Assembly: GCA_003833135.1 (NCBI GenBank)
Contig: QZLH01000232.1
Span: 20,830 to 45,550 of the forward strand
Reading direction: 5' to 3'
Source: Oehlia diaphana
Lineage: Eukaryota; Glomeromycota; Glomeromycetes; Glomerales; Glomeraceae
Length of the DNA: 24,721 nt
Below are positions 11,572 through 20,468 of this stretch, one piece after another; position 1 is the first letter of the stretch; the number at the start of each line of letters is the position of its first letter. The notes under the pieces were generated by a model. It did not search any database, was not told the origin of the DNA, and was given only the letters and a program-made list of their open reading frames with translations. A program made the position numbers and the translations under genes.

Positions 11572-12704
11572 TTAAACTCTTAACCGTTCTTCTATATTCT
11601 TTCTTGTTGTTTCAATCAGATCTCTTTCTTCATTCTTTGAAGCATTGTATCTTAAAACATTGGTTTGATTGAAAGGATTATCGGGTGATTTCTTTTTTAA
11701 TTTCGTATTATAAAAAAAAAGAAAGGAAATTAATAAATCATAATTTTGTAATTTTTTTTCAAACATGAAGATATTTCACTCATAAAAAAGCAAAGACTTA
11801 CTTTGAAATTTTCGTACAAAAGATTATGTAATTGAGCATAACGTAATCCAGGATTTTCTTTTCGAAGTTTTGGCATCTCTTGTTCTTCATATGCACGGAA
11901 GGCAGCCTATGTTATAATAAATTATCATTAATATATATAAATGTATAAGGATAAGGATAAATGTTTTAATCAACTGATATACCTTAAACCTTCTTTCTGG
12001 ATGTCTTTCAATATTAGCAGCACTTGTAGGAGAACCACCACCATTATTTTCTAATAAATCTAAAGCATCATCTATATTAGATGCAGAAAATTCAGGAATT
12101 TCTCTTCTCTCAGTGGCTTCTTGTTCAATTTTCTGAGTCCTCTTGATAGCCTTTGTCTAATATAAAATAACATAATCTTTTTAATTAACTTAAAAAAAAG
12201 GTAAAAAAAATAGGTATAGGCTACCTCTTCACCCGATTTCTTTGTTAATTTTAATACAGGCTTATATTTCGAGAGTTCTTTTTCTTCTTGTTCTAATAAT
12301 TTTGCTGCTTCATTTTTCTTTGCTAATAGAGCTTCCTATTATTAATTATTATTAATTTAAAACAAATTGAGATCAAATTCTAACTTGTAATTTTTTTTAA
12401 AAATATATTAAAATATCTCCCAAAAGTAACGACTGATCGTACTTTTCTCAGTCTTTGAGCTTCTTTTTTTGAAGTATCTTTTGCTCCTACTGACCACTCT
12501 TCGGACTCTTTTCGTTCTTTTTCAGCTTGTTTTTTGGAATTAACCTCTTTTTGGTGTACGGCTTTCTTTTCCTTTGCAGCCGTAACTGATAAAAGCAAAA
12601 AAAAATTATAAATTAAATAATTATTAAATACTTTCGGTTATAATATAAAACTAATTATTAATTATTATACCTTTAGTATTTTCTCCTCTGAATTTTTTTG
12701 GCAT
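11572..12704 (-). CDS. CCDC124 / Lso2 family ribosome-associated protein
   Basis: Six exons on the minus strand: 12704-12671, 12585-12443, 12335-12225, 12156-11983, 11906-11802, 11691-11572, all with GT...AG introns, giving 228 residues (human CCDC124 is 223). The N-terminus MPKKFRGENTK matches the family's MPKKFxGENTK start and settles the first exon. A long Lys/Glu-rich coiled coil (about 12-110) follows, then the conserved RHPERRFKAAFRAYEEQE (about 147-164), PKLRKENPGLRYAQL and the C-terminal SPDNPFNQ with its following Asn/Ala-rich tail. Family members (CCDC124 in animals, Lso2/Oxs1 relatives in fungi) sit in the intersubunit space of idle 80S ribosomes and help restart translation after starvation; that role is transferred from the family. 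The first intron is phase 1 and the other four are phase 0. The start codon lies 241 bp from that of divergent cytochrome c. Confidence 0.93.
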
Positions 12705-12945
12705 GATTTCCAAAGTAAAAAAAACGAATTTCTTGTGAGAAATTATTTTATTAATCAAGGCGCAGTAACCGTGTAGGTATCCACATGAGCTGTTTCATTT
12801 TACGTAAATTATTCGTAAACTTATCGGAAATTATCGGAAAATAAATAAATAGTGTGTTCATCCATCTTAAAAAAAAAAAGTATATATTTATATTGATTTT
12901 TTTTTTTTTTTTTAAAAAAAAAAATATTTTACATAATTTGTAAAT
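12705..12945. promoter_or_regulatory. Shared divergent promoter, CCDC124 / cytochrome c
   Basis: The 241 bp between two oppositely oriented start codons must hold both promoters. A TATA-like TATATATTTATA lies at about 12881-12892 before the cytochrome c start. A tandem pair of ATTATCGGAAA lies at about 12820-12840, and a T-run/A-run block at about 12897-12924 should disfavour nucleosomes. No transcription start is known, so the assignment rests on geometry. Confidence 0.6.
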
Positions 12946-12971
12946 ATGCCTTTTGACGCTGGTAAATATTT

Positions 12972-13014
<43 letters not shown>

Positions 13015-13618
13015 AAATATTGATCAATATTTTTTTTTTTTTTTTTTTTGATAACCTTAAAATAAATAGCAAGTGCTGATGCTAAGAACGGTGCTAAATT
13101 GTAGGCCTGAAAAATTTTCATTAATCAATTTTAAAAGAAATCGATTTTTTTAAATTGAATCATATTACATTACTTTTAATATTTAAAATCAAAAATTCAA
13201 AAAATTAAATATTTATAATAATAAATTATTAAATTTGAAAAAAAACAGGTTCAAGACTCGTTGCGCTCAATGCCATACAGTCGAAGCAGGAGGTTCTAAT
13301 AAAGTAGGACCAAATCTTCATGGTTTATTTGGTCGTAAATCCGGTACAGTTTCGGGATTTTCATATACTGCTGCTAATCAAAACAAAGGAGTAATTTGGA
13401 AAGAAGATACTTTATTTGATTACCTCGAAAACCCGAAAAAGTATGATTATATAATAATTTTTTGAAAATTAGGGAATTTGGGATATTTTATCTCTAATTT
13501 TATTATTATCTTGTTTTTTTTCAGATATATTCCTGGTACAAAGATGGCATTTGCCGGGTTTAAAAAGGAAAAAGAACGTAACGATGTTATCGCTTACTTG
13601 AAAGAATGTACAAAATAA
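12946..13618 (+). CDS. Cytochrome c
   Basis: Four exons: 12946-12961, 13070-13100, 13249-13440, 13525-13618, giving 110 residues (yeast iso-1 is 109). This is the soluble electron carrier of the mitochondrial intermembrane space, moving electrons from complex III to complex IV. Visible marks are the haem-attachment motif CAQCH (residues 21-25, with His25 as axial ligand), [15 protein letters not shown], the conserved Trp66, [18 protein letters not shown] with axial Met87, and the C-terminal helix [14 protein letters not shown]. Exon 1 has only 16 bases and exon 2 only 31; phases 1, 2, 2 all join without disturbing conserved residues. Intron 2 has an uncommon GTAGGC donor, and intron 1 contains a long T-run/A-run. 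The gene is divergent from CCDC124 and convergent with the eIF4E-family gene. The extreme N-terminal residues (MPFDAASAD) depend on the small-exon model. Confidence 0.97.
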
Positions 13619-14028
13619 CTTTTGAATATTACTGACCATATTCACAAGGAAAAAGCATATCAAATTATTTAATTATATTAAAAAAAAAAAAATAAATTTA
13701 AAAACCTTTTTTAATTGGTCAAATTATTTGTTGACCTGACCATAATTAGTAAAGATTTTTTTATTTGTTTGCATTTTTTGTTTATAAATTCTGAAAAAAA
13801 TTTTATCCTTGGTAAAATCAAAAATTTTTTATTAGATCAACTTTTATTCATGCTAAAAATAGCCTAATGCAATTCAGATAGAATTCATTTATTTGAATTC
13901 CAAGAATTTAATTATTGAGATAGTCATTATATCGCTTGTGGTTTTAAATATTTACATTACATAATAAGATAAATTGAAATAATAATCATAAGGATATATA
14001 TATAGATGTATCTCAGTATAAAGAATGT
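13619..14028. other. Convergent 3' spacer, cytochrome c / eIF4E-family
   Basis: This 410-bp interval between two facing stop codons must hold both 3' UTRs. AATAAA occurs at 13690-13695, a plausible polyadenylation signal for cytochrome c about 70 bp after its stop. I see nothing else in it. Confidence 0.55.
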
Positions 14029-15254
14029 TCAATCTTTTCCATTTGTATCTTGTTTTTTAAATGCAGCATGTTCTTTATGGACTGTAAAGAAATCAAATTA
14101 TAATTAGGTATCAATGTTTGAAAAGGAAGGTGCATAATCTGCATACAAAATCATACCTTTGTAATATGGACTTTGAAGTTTAATATTTTCTTGTAATAAT
14201 AATTCTTGCAATTTATCCATTATTTTAGAATTTTCATGTGCACCGGCATTTTTATTCCAAATAGTAAAAATATCAGCATTAAATCTAGTAGATACCGATA
14301 AACCAAAGATATCATCATCTAATATTATACATATATAATGTCAGTTTTTTGATCGATTTCTAAAAAGTATTAAACTCGTTGATTAATTAACCTTTAGAAA
14401 CAACATCCTCGAACTGTTCCCCAATTAAAAGCATGAGTAATTCTCTCCAGACTATTTTTGATTCAGATTTATTAACGCGAAATGACCATGCGCCTCCGTT
14501 TTCATTATGTGGGTCTTCCCTAAAATATTAAGTTTAATTAACTTGATCATGTATTAAAAAAAAAAGAGTAAAAAAAAAAAAAATGAGGTTAAAAAAAAAA
14601 AAAGAAACCTACCATACAGGACGAATTCCACTTTTCATAAAATGAAGGCTACTTCTAAATTGTAATTGATCTGGCCCTATAATATTGTTATAAACCGACC
14701 AAAAACTCTTGTGAAAGCAAATAATAATAATTAATTATAGCATAAAGAAAATATTTAATGAAAATTCTTTCTTACAATATTTTTTTTTTACCTGAACAGT
14801 ATTTACAGTTGCAACACTCTTCAGATTTTCTTCGTATTCCTCTAAAAAAAAAACATAAAAGAAAAATTCAAAACTTGATGAAATATGGGATTGCCCATTT
14901 TATTATGCTCAGTAACAATCAATTACAGGTCTTTTACCAGGCGTGGCATTCGCGACATATCTTTTTTTTTTTAAAAGAAAAAAAGAGCACATAAAGATTA
15001 ATATTGTTCATTATTGATTTAAGAAAAAAATCTTTAATAAAAACGCACTTATCGTGGTAAAATGTCCATTCGTTAGTTAGAGGGTACTGCTCTGAACTTT
15101 TAGTGTTATCTTTGTCGGTAGTACTTTCTTTAGAACTTCGAAGTGAATTATTTTTCCAGGAATCTGTAGTTTGACTTTTTGAGTTAACGACTGAAGATTT
15201 TGTTGTTGAATTAGTCGGTAGTGTGTTAGCATTTGATGTCGTACTAGAAGACAT
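14029..15254 (-). CDS. eIF4E-family cap-binding protein (non-canonical class)
   Basis: Seven exons: 15254-15049, 14960-14938, 14841-14792, 14707-14613, 14519-14392, 14318-14157, 14081-14029, giving 238 residues. The Ser/Thr/Asn-rich N-terminus (1-55) is variable in this family. The fold starts at YPLTNEWTFYHDK (about 57-69), then YEENLKSVATVNTVQSFW, a long helix, the cap-binding RPVWEDPHNENGGAW (Trp125-Glu126), LLMLLIGEQF and DIFTIWNK. Family members bind the mRNA 5' cap. By mouse eIF4E alignment, Trp43 is kept (Trp63), Trp46 is Tyr66, and cap-stacking Trp56 is Tyr79. The second stacking Trp and cap-binding Glu are kept. A Tyr at position 56 excludes canonical class I and fits class II/III (4EHP/eIF4E2-like), often translational repressors. 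Exon 2 has 23 bases and is the least certain part. The gene converges on cytochrome c. Confidence 0.92.
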
Positions 15255-16441
15255 TGTTTTATCTTTAACTTGTCAACTTTGTCTGTAATCAAAAAAAAAA
15301 AATCTATCGTCTATTTTTTATAAAACAAAGTTTAACTAATAAATAACATCGATTTTTCTTTCTGTTAATGAAATAATTATAAATTAAATAATGATGTTCG
15401 CTAATTATTAACTTAGACGAACTCTTCGTACAAAATTTCACATCCCCTTATTTAAAATAAATTGATCACCTTTTAGAACCAATCAAAAACTCATCATTAA
15501 AACTCTGAATATTGCCTAGCGTGGATTGAGTGACATAAAAATCCGTCATTTTCAGAAAAAAAATGTAAAACATCATTTATAATAAAAAAAACCTGTTCGG
15601 CTAAACATATTTTAAATGCTAAGCAATAAAACTTGTAACAGAAATGTTGAAAAATTCTGATACTTTATTCTGATAAAATGAAATGAATAGGAATTAGGCG
15701 TGTTAGTATTGACGATTTAATAGTATTTTGAATTTGAGCTTAATTTGAGCTTATATTCATATCTTTAGTGGGATTTATCATAAGGAATCAAAAAGATCTT
15801 TTATCAAGAAAGAAAATCGAACGTAGAGGTTATTACATATGCGTCAACATCAAAAAGGTGTACCAGATTTTTTTAAACGCCTTCTATTATATCTGAAATA
15901 CTATTGGAATATTGAAAGTAATTGGGATGGATCAGAAGAATATATATGTATATATATATTTTTCTAGTACATGAGATGTTAGGTGCAGTATGCGGTTGTC
16001 TCATAATTGTGATTCGCGCAAATCCCTCTCTTTCGGCGGTGAGTGGGTTCTCGTTCTTTTTTAAAATGTATAAAATGAATATTATACATTCATTTTGAAC
16101 GCATGGCGCAAGTTGTAACAAAATATCAGGCGTACTGTACATTAAAAGAAGAATTTCCCTACTAAATGGGTGCTACAGCCTGTTTAAATCAATGATCAAC
16201 TAAGCGGATAATAGCATAGTATTATTTATAATTAGCATTCCTAATTCTGTGGAAGATGCTCTTTCTGGCTCGGGTTAAAGGGTTTTTATTCTTTTTACGA
16301 CATTTACAGTTGTAGAATTAGAAATTCAAGATATATAATGAATTGTAGCATCTATATAAGAATTTTGATAGGTGTGATTTTCGTTTAAAAATTTTTTTTA
16401 AAATTTTATTAAACATATTAAACATATAAAGATTTTGCCTA

Positions 16442-16732
16442 TGAAAAGAGATTTCAATAAAGCAAGGTCAAGATCCTAATCGAATTCGTGAAGTTGGCTA
16501 GAGTCTCGAACAAGACTGGCAAATTTATCAAGTTCAAGTTCTTCAATATATAAAGTTGAAGAATTTTTTGATAAACAGACAAGTTAAATTGTACATTCAA
16601 GACTTCATATCATTCTTATTTGATGAAATAAACCAGTTTGAATGTTTGGATCTAAAAATTGATACATTGATGTCACAGACTGAACTAGCAAAAATTGGAA
16701 TAATAAAATTTTCGTGCAATGTATTATTGTAA
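16442..16732 (+). pseudogene. Degraded coding-like segment, identity unknown
   Basis: One frame reads as ordinary protein over about 95 codons with a single internal TAG at 16499-16501. It includes QDPNRIREVG before the stop and LEQDWQIYQVQVLQYIKLK, then IQDFISFLFDEINQFECLDL, after it. Amino-acid composition is balanced, unlike the Asn/Lys/Ile/Phe-rich translations of the surrounding spacer. There is no start codon or splice context. I do not recognise the family; it may be a fragment of a host gene or of a mobile element. Confidence 0.35.
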
Positions 16733-17031
16733 AAAGTGTAGGTAACCTAGAAAATAAAAGTTCATTTTAAAGATTTGTCATATATCTATCATATTAATAA
16801 ATGTGAAAATTTTTAATTTGACTAAACTCTCTCACTTTCCATACTGATGAGCATACATAATGTTTGTTAAAACCAACAGAATTTTTACAGCAGATGCGCT
16901 TTATGTTTGGTAATCATACCTTGAATAATCCTACATTTCACGTTATTAATAAACAATTTATTATTCTCTTTTGGCATAGTAATTTATCATCCTCCGAGGT
17001 ATTTGACAAAAAGAAGTAATAATGAAATAGA

Positions 17032-17130
17032 CTATCTCGAGATCAGTTGGAGCTTGAGAATTAAGTGCCGGGCAAAATTAGAATCCGTGATTTAAAGTTG
17101 GATCCTGAAGCCGGAATAAATCTTCATTCT
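17032..17130 (+). pseudogene. Possible relic of a chorein (ATG2/VPS13) N-terminal domain
   Basis: From 17032 the frame reads LSRDQLELEN, a stop (17062-17064), then VPGKIRIRDLKLDPEAGINL. This resembles the start of chorein-domain lipid-transfer proteins (ATG2, VPS13), where a DQL-x(6-8)-G-x-(I/V)-x-(I/L)-(R/K)-(D/N)-L pattern follows the first helix. Just upstream, in another frame, RYLTKRSNNEID could be the preceding helix, which would imply a frameshift. The similarity is short and recalled from memory, so this is tentative. A stop and likely frameshift make it non-functional if correct. Confidence 0.3.
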
Positions 17131-17190
17131 GATTTATAATCAAATAAACTAATGGAAGTGTTCATAATTTTATATTCTTTAATGACATTA

Positions 17191-18586
17191 TTATTGTTCA
17201 ATTATATCTTCAGTATCACTGTTAGATCTTAGAAAATTCTCCAATGCCTCCCGATCATCTGCTGTTTCTAATTCAACTTGTTCTAAACTAGTTATCAAAT
17301 CTTCATCTGATAGTTTTGGTGAATATTCTATGAAATAACAAAAAAAATATGTATGTAAATACGTAATAATAAATTTCGAAAATTATTATAAATTAACATA
17401 CCATTATGTAATGCAGGATTTATCATTCGCTTTTTGTAGTTTTCCATTTGTGTTTCAAAATCAGCTTGATATGACTGCACTTTTTGGATTTTATGATTCC
17501 TCATAAACTCCTCATAATGTTGTTGATACATATTCCTTTTTTCTGCTAATTCAGCCCTAAATAATAAAAATTAATAAATAAGCAGTTCTAGAATAAATAT
17601 CCTATTATAAAACATATTTACTCACTCTTTTCCTTCGATATGTTTATCAAGTGAACGAAGTTCGGTTCGTTTCCAATCTTCAAAAATTTGTTCTTGATTA
17701 TTTTTTGCATAATCATCAATCATATTCTCCAACTCTGACAATTTTCCTTTTAGTGAAACTTTTTTTTAAAAAAAGAAAAAAAAATTACTAAGACTTTCTT
17801 GAATTATAAAGGAATGTCAATTAATTGTGATCTTACTTGCAGAATGGGTTATTTCATCGATCATTACTTTTACTTTAGGCAATTGACTAGCCTCCGATTT
17901 AACTAACTCGCATGTTTGATAATGATTTTCACATTTTTTCAATATTTGCTGAATAACCCCATCAACTAACTAATAAATTCAAAAAGATTTAAGTATCAAG
18001 AATTAATAAAAGTAATGTTAAATGCCGACTTACAATAGCGTTACGAAAATTATTTTCATCCTCAGCTTTTATCGAATTCCAATCATTCTCATATCTAAAA
18101 GCATTTGCAAATATAGTTAAGTAAGATGGTTTATACCAAAAATCATGTCAATTTTAAAACCACCTTAATGAAAATTCAGTAGTTGCTGGTATATCTAGAC
18201 ACGGTATTGTACGTGACTTGCTATAATGTAAGACAACAATAATAAATAAAAGTCGAAGGAAAAATTCAAAAATGAAAGAAATAAAATAAAATATAACCTT
18301 AAATTCCCAATCACGGGTAACCTTGGTGACAACGAACCTAAACGCGGGTTTAATGCAGGTGTAAGAATTTCAACCGATTTTGTACGAATGTTTTCCCATT
18401 CATTGCGAACAACCTGAAGTCTTAAAATAAATTTAATATCTAGAGTTAATTAATAAGTGTGGGCGATCAATAAATTTTCCTCTAAAAGAAAGTTGAATTT
18501 CTTAGGTAGTAAATAATTGCTCACCCAGTCGTATCTATAAAATCCTTAAAACTAGCCGAAGATATTTTTTTGAACTGTTCAAACAT
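17191..18586 (-). CDS. Dysbindin homologue (BLOC-1 subunit)
   Basis: Eight exons: 18586-18525, 18420-18298, 18220-18164, 18094-18034, 17969-17837, 17758-17626, 17556-17402, 17327-17191, giving 286 residues. Landmarks shared with animal dysbindin run in order. They are SKSRTIPCL (about 62-70; human has SKPRTVPFL), a Tyr-Glu-x-x-Trp motif (RYENDWNSIK) after it, a coiled coil (about 120-230, including KLSELENMIDDYAKNNQEQ), an acidic-aromatic segment (YQADFETQMENYKKR), and the C-terminal motif LITSLEQVELETADDREALE followed by NFLRS. That motif parallels the human dysbindin C-terminal MLEQMDLMDISDQEALDVFL. Dysbindin is part of BLOC-1, which works in endosome-to-lysosome-related-organelle traffic; the role here is by homology. 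The gene is divergent from eL37 with 173 bp between starts. Exon 6's acceptor, AAAAAAAAG, is weak; the phases join consistently. Confidence 0.88.
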
Positions 18587-18759
18587 TGTTAAGATATCAG
18601 ATATGTAAGATGTGCAACTACGTCTTAATTCTTTAAACGTAACAAGACACGTGAGATTAATACATTATTGACCAATGAAACTTGATGATCTTAAAAAAGA
18701 TAAAAACGGAAATTTAATAATTTATTAGAATCCTCCTTCCAATATCTCTTTGATTCAAA
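18587..18759. promoter_or_regulatory. Shared divergent promoter, dysbindin / eL37
   Basis: 173 bp between opposite start codons. It holds an E-box CACGTG at 18648-18653 and a CCAAT at 18672-18676 inside ATTGACCAAT. A pyrimidine stretch TCCTCCTTCC lies at 18731-18740, about 20 bp before the eL37 start, in the place where ribosomal-protein mRNAs often begin. There is no clear TATA box. Functional assignment is inferred from position. Confidence 0.55.
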
Positions 18760-19414
18760 ATGGTAAAGTTTTTCTTTGTCTTTTTACATCCATTAATCAT
18801 CGAATTAGTAATTAAATTATTATAATTGATAGTTTGATTATTTTTTTAAATGAGCTTAAATAATATCCCGAGAATGAGAGTGACGATAAACAAAAATAAA
18901 TCTGTGATTTTGAATATTTATTATTAAATCAATATTATAGACAAAGGGTACCTCAAGCTTCGGTAAACGCCACACAAAGACCCACACTTTATGCCGTCGA
19001 TGTGGAAGGCGTGCATTTCATAATCAAAAGAAAACTTGTGCTCAGTGCGGATACCCCTCTGCAAAAACGAGGAGCTGTTAGTAGTATATTAAAACTTGAT
19101 TTAATTGTGAATTGATTGAATCAAATAATTTTCACAATTTTCACTCAAGTATTAATTTGACGATTTTTTTTTAAAAAAAAAATAGACAACTGGAGCGAAA
19201 AAGGTAAACGTAGAAAAACTACAGGTACTGGCAGAATGCGGTATTTAAAGCATCTTCCTCGTCGTTTTAAGAATGGTTTTCGTGAAGGTAAAAGATTTTA
19301 ATGAATTCTATAATTTCATAATTTTTATATTTATAACAAATTTTATGATCTTTTATTATAGGCACTCAAGCAGTAAAACGATCAGCTCCAGCTACGAATA
19401 GTTCTGACGTTTGA
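18760..19414 (+). CDS. RPL37: 60S ribosomal protein eL37
   Basis: Four exons: 18760-18762, 18941-19076, 19186-19287, 19362-19414, giving 97 residues, the usual animal length. It begins [20 protein letters not shown] and shows the zinc ribbon Cys19-x2-Cys22 ... Cys34-x2-Cys37 (CRRC, CAQC), then [39 protein letters not shown] and a basic tail. It is a structural protein of the large subunit bound to rRNA near the exit tunnel. The start codon alone forms the first exon, directly followed by GTAAAG and a 178-bp intron; intron right after the ATG is seen in other eukaryotic ribosomal-protein genes. The third intron opens GTAAAAG within GAAG|GTAAAAG and closes at TATAG. Dysbindin lies divergently upstream. 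Confidence 0.97.
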
Positions 19415-19970
19415 AGAACTTTTCTTTTAGTAACTTTTTAAATCTTTATGTAAATGACAATAATTTTAATAAAATGAATGCTTAAAGTTACACTATATTA
19501 TATACTACATGACGAAAATTTGGCAAAATTTTTTAATGCCAGCCATTGTAGAATAAATTTCCTTGAAGGTGAATCTGGTAAAATATAGACAACACAGATA
19601 TATCTCGAACAATCTTACTTTCTACAAAAAACTACAGTTAATCAATTATAAAATAGATGAGAAACAGACCGAGTTCCTGAATTGTTGAATCAATGGATGA
19701 TCTGCCATTAAATTATTATATTTTAAAATTTCTATTTCATCATCAGTTCTAGCTTATACGTAACAATATGATGGATTTTGGAATTAGCCATTTCATTCCT
19801 TTTACATTCTTTATATTTCCTTATATTTATATACACTTATTTTATGTATCCAAATTTCGTTCACAATGTTAGAACTTTAACCAACTTTGTTAATGATTCA
19901 AGATTATATAAGTTTCAAAATTGACACAACTTTATCGATTAATTGAAATAAAAATTTAAATTTTTTATTA

Positions 19971-20222
19971 CGGCTGGCATTACGGCATTAAAAGTAGCGA
20001 TACTCGTGATACGGAGTGATCATCAATTATAAATAAAACAAAAAATTTAAATATCTTTTGGAGCTCCAAAACTGCTCCCAAATAACATGCGTATATGGCA
20101 AAATGTTGCGCGTGCACTACATATACACTATATATGGACATTCCCCGACGCCATGATCGAGTTTTATGACCAAGAATTGTCCAAAGTTGTCTTAGACCAA
20201 CAAGCATTTATAATACCAGCCG
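19971..20222. mobile_element. Candidate 252-bp inverted-repeat element
   Basis: The left end CGGCTGGCATTA (19971-19982) and the right end TAATACCAGCCG (20211-20222) are inverted repeats matching at 11 of 12 positions. An additional TAATGCCAGCC at 19534-19544 is a perfect inverted partner of 19972-19982, so the same terminal sequence occurs three times within 700 bp. The size and structure suggest a non-autonomous DNA transposon, or a pair of nested ones. No target-site duplication was found at either boundary, so the limits are uncertain. Confidence 0.4.
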
Positions 20223-20265
20223 ACAGGCTTTCTCGTTTTATGGTGTAGAACTTTTAACTCTCAGG

Positions 20266-20322
20266 TGAGAAGCGTAATAATTAAAATTATCTTCATCTTG
20301 CAAAGACTTGTTACGCTTCTCA
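20266..20322. repeat. 12-bp perfect inverted repeat (hairpin)
   Basis: TGAGAAGCGTAA (20266-20277) and TTACGCTTCTCA (20311-20322) are perfect complements with a 33-base loop. This is GC-richer than its surroundings and 147 bp upstream of the Cys/Trp repeat gene start. It could be a mobile-element relic, an RNA hairpin or an operator-like site; nothing in the sequence decides between them. Confidence 0.6.
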
Positions 20323-20468
20323 GTAAAAATTAATTGACGTGTTTCTTATTTGGTCTTTCGGGAAGTGTCTTTTGTCATACAAAATTAATTCTGCTGGATA
20401 CTGTTTATTGAATTTTTAATGCTTTGCTGTAACGATATCTTAATTGCTTAATATCTTGTGGCCTATAA

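Larger units (their letters stand above)
15255..17190. other. Spacer with coding-like relics
   Basis: This 1.9-kb spacer lies upstream of the eIF4E-family gene and downstream of dysbindin. It is less homopolymer-rich than the rest of the non-coding DNA, and its right half carries two coding-like relics listed separately (16442-16732 and 17032-17130). A minus-strand open frame at 15873-16142 (89 codons) has no domain I know and ends in TA-repeat text, so I do not call it a gene. Confidence 0.5.
19415..20468. other. Spacer with inverted-repeat transposon debris
   Basis: There is no gene between eL37 and the Cys/Trp repeat gene. Base composition is more even than in the left half of the window. 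Three inverted motifs (19534-19544, 19971-19982, 20211-20222) and a separate 12-bp hairpin (20266-20322) are described in their own entries. A 75-codon minus-strand frame at 19980-20207 lies inside the 252-bp inverted-repeat interval and has no known domain. Confidence 0.55.

Noticed and set aside
15873..16142. 89-codon minus-strand frame
   Set aside because: It has a plausible N-terminal half but contains a TA-microsatellite-encoded Ile/Tyr run and has no recognisable family.
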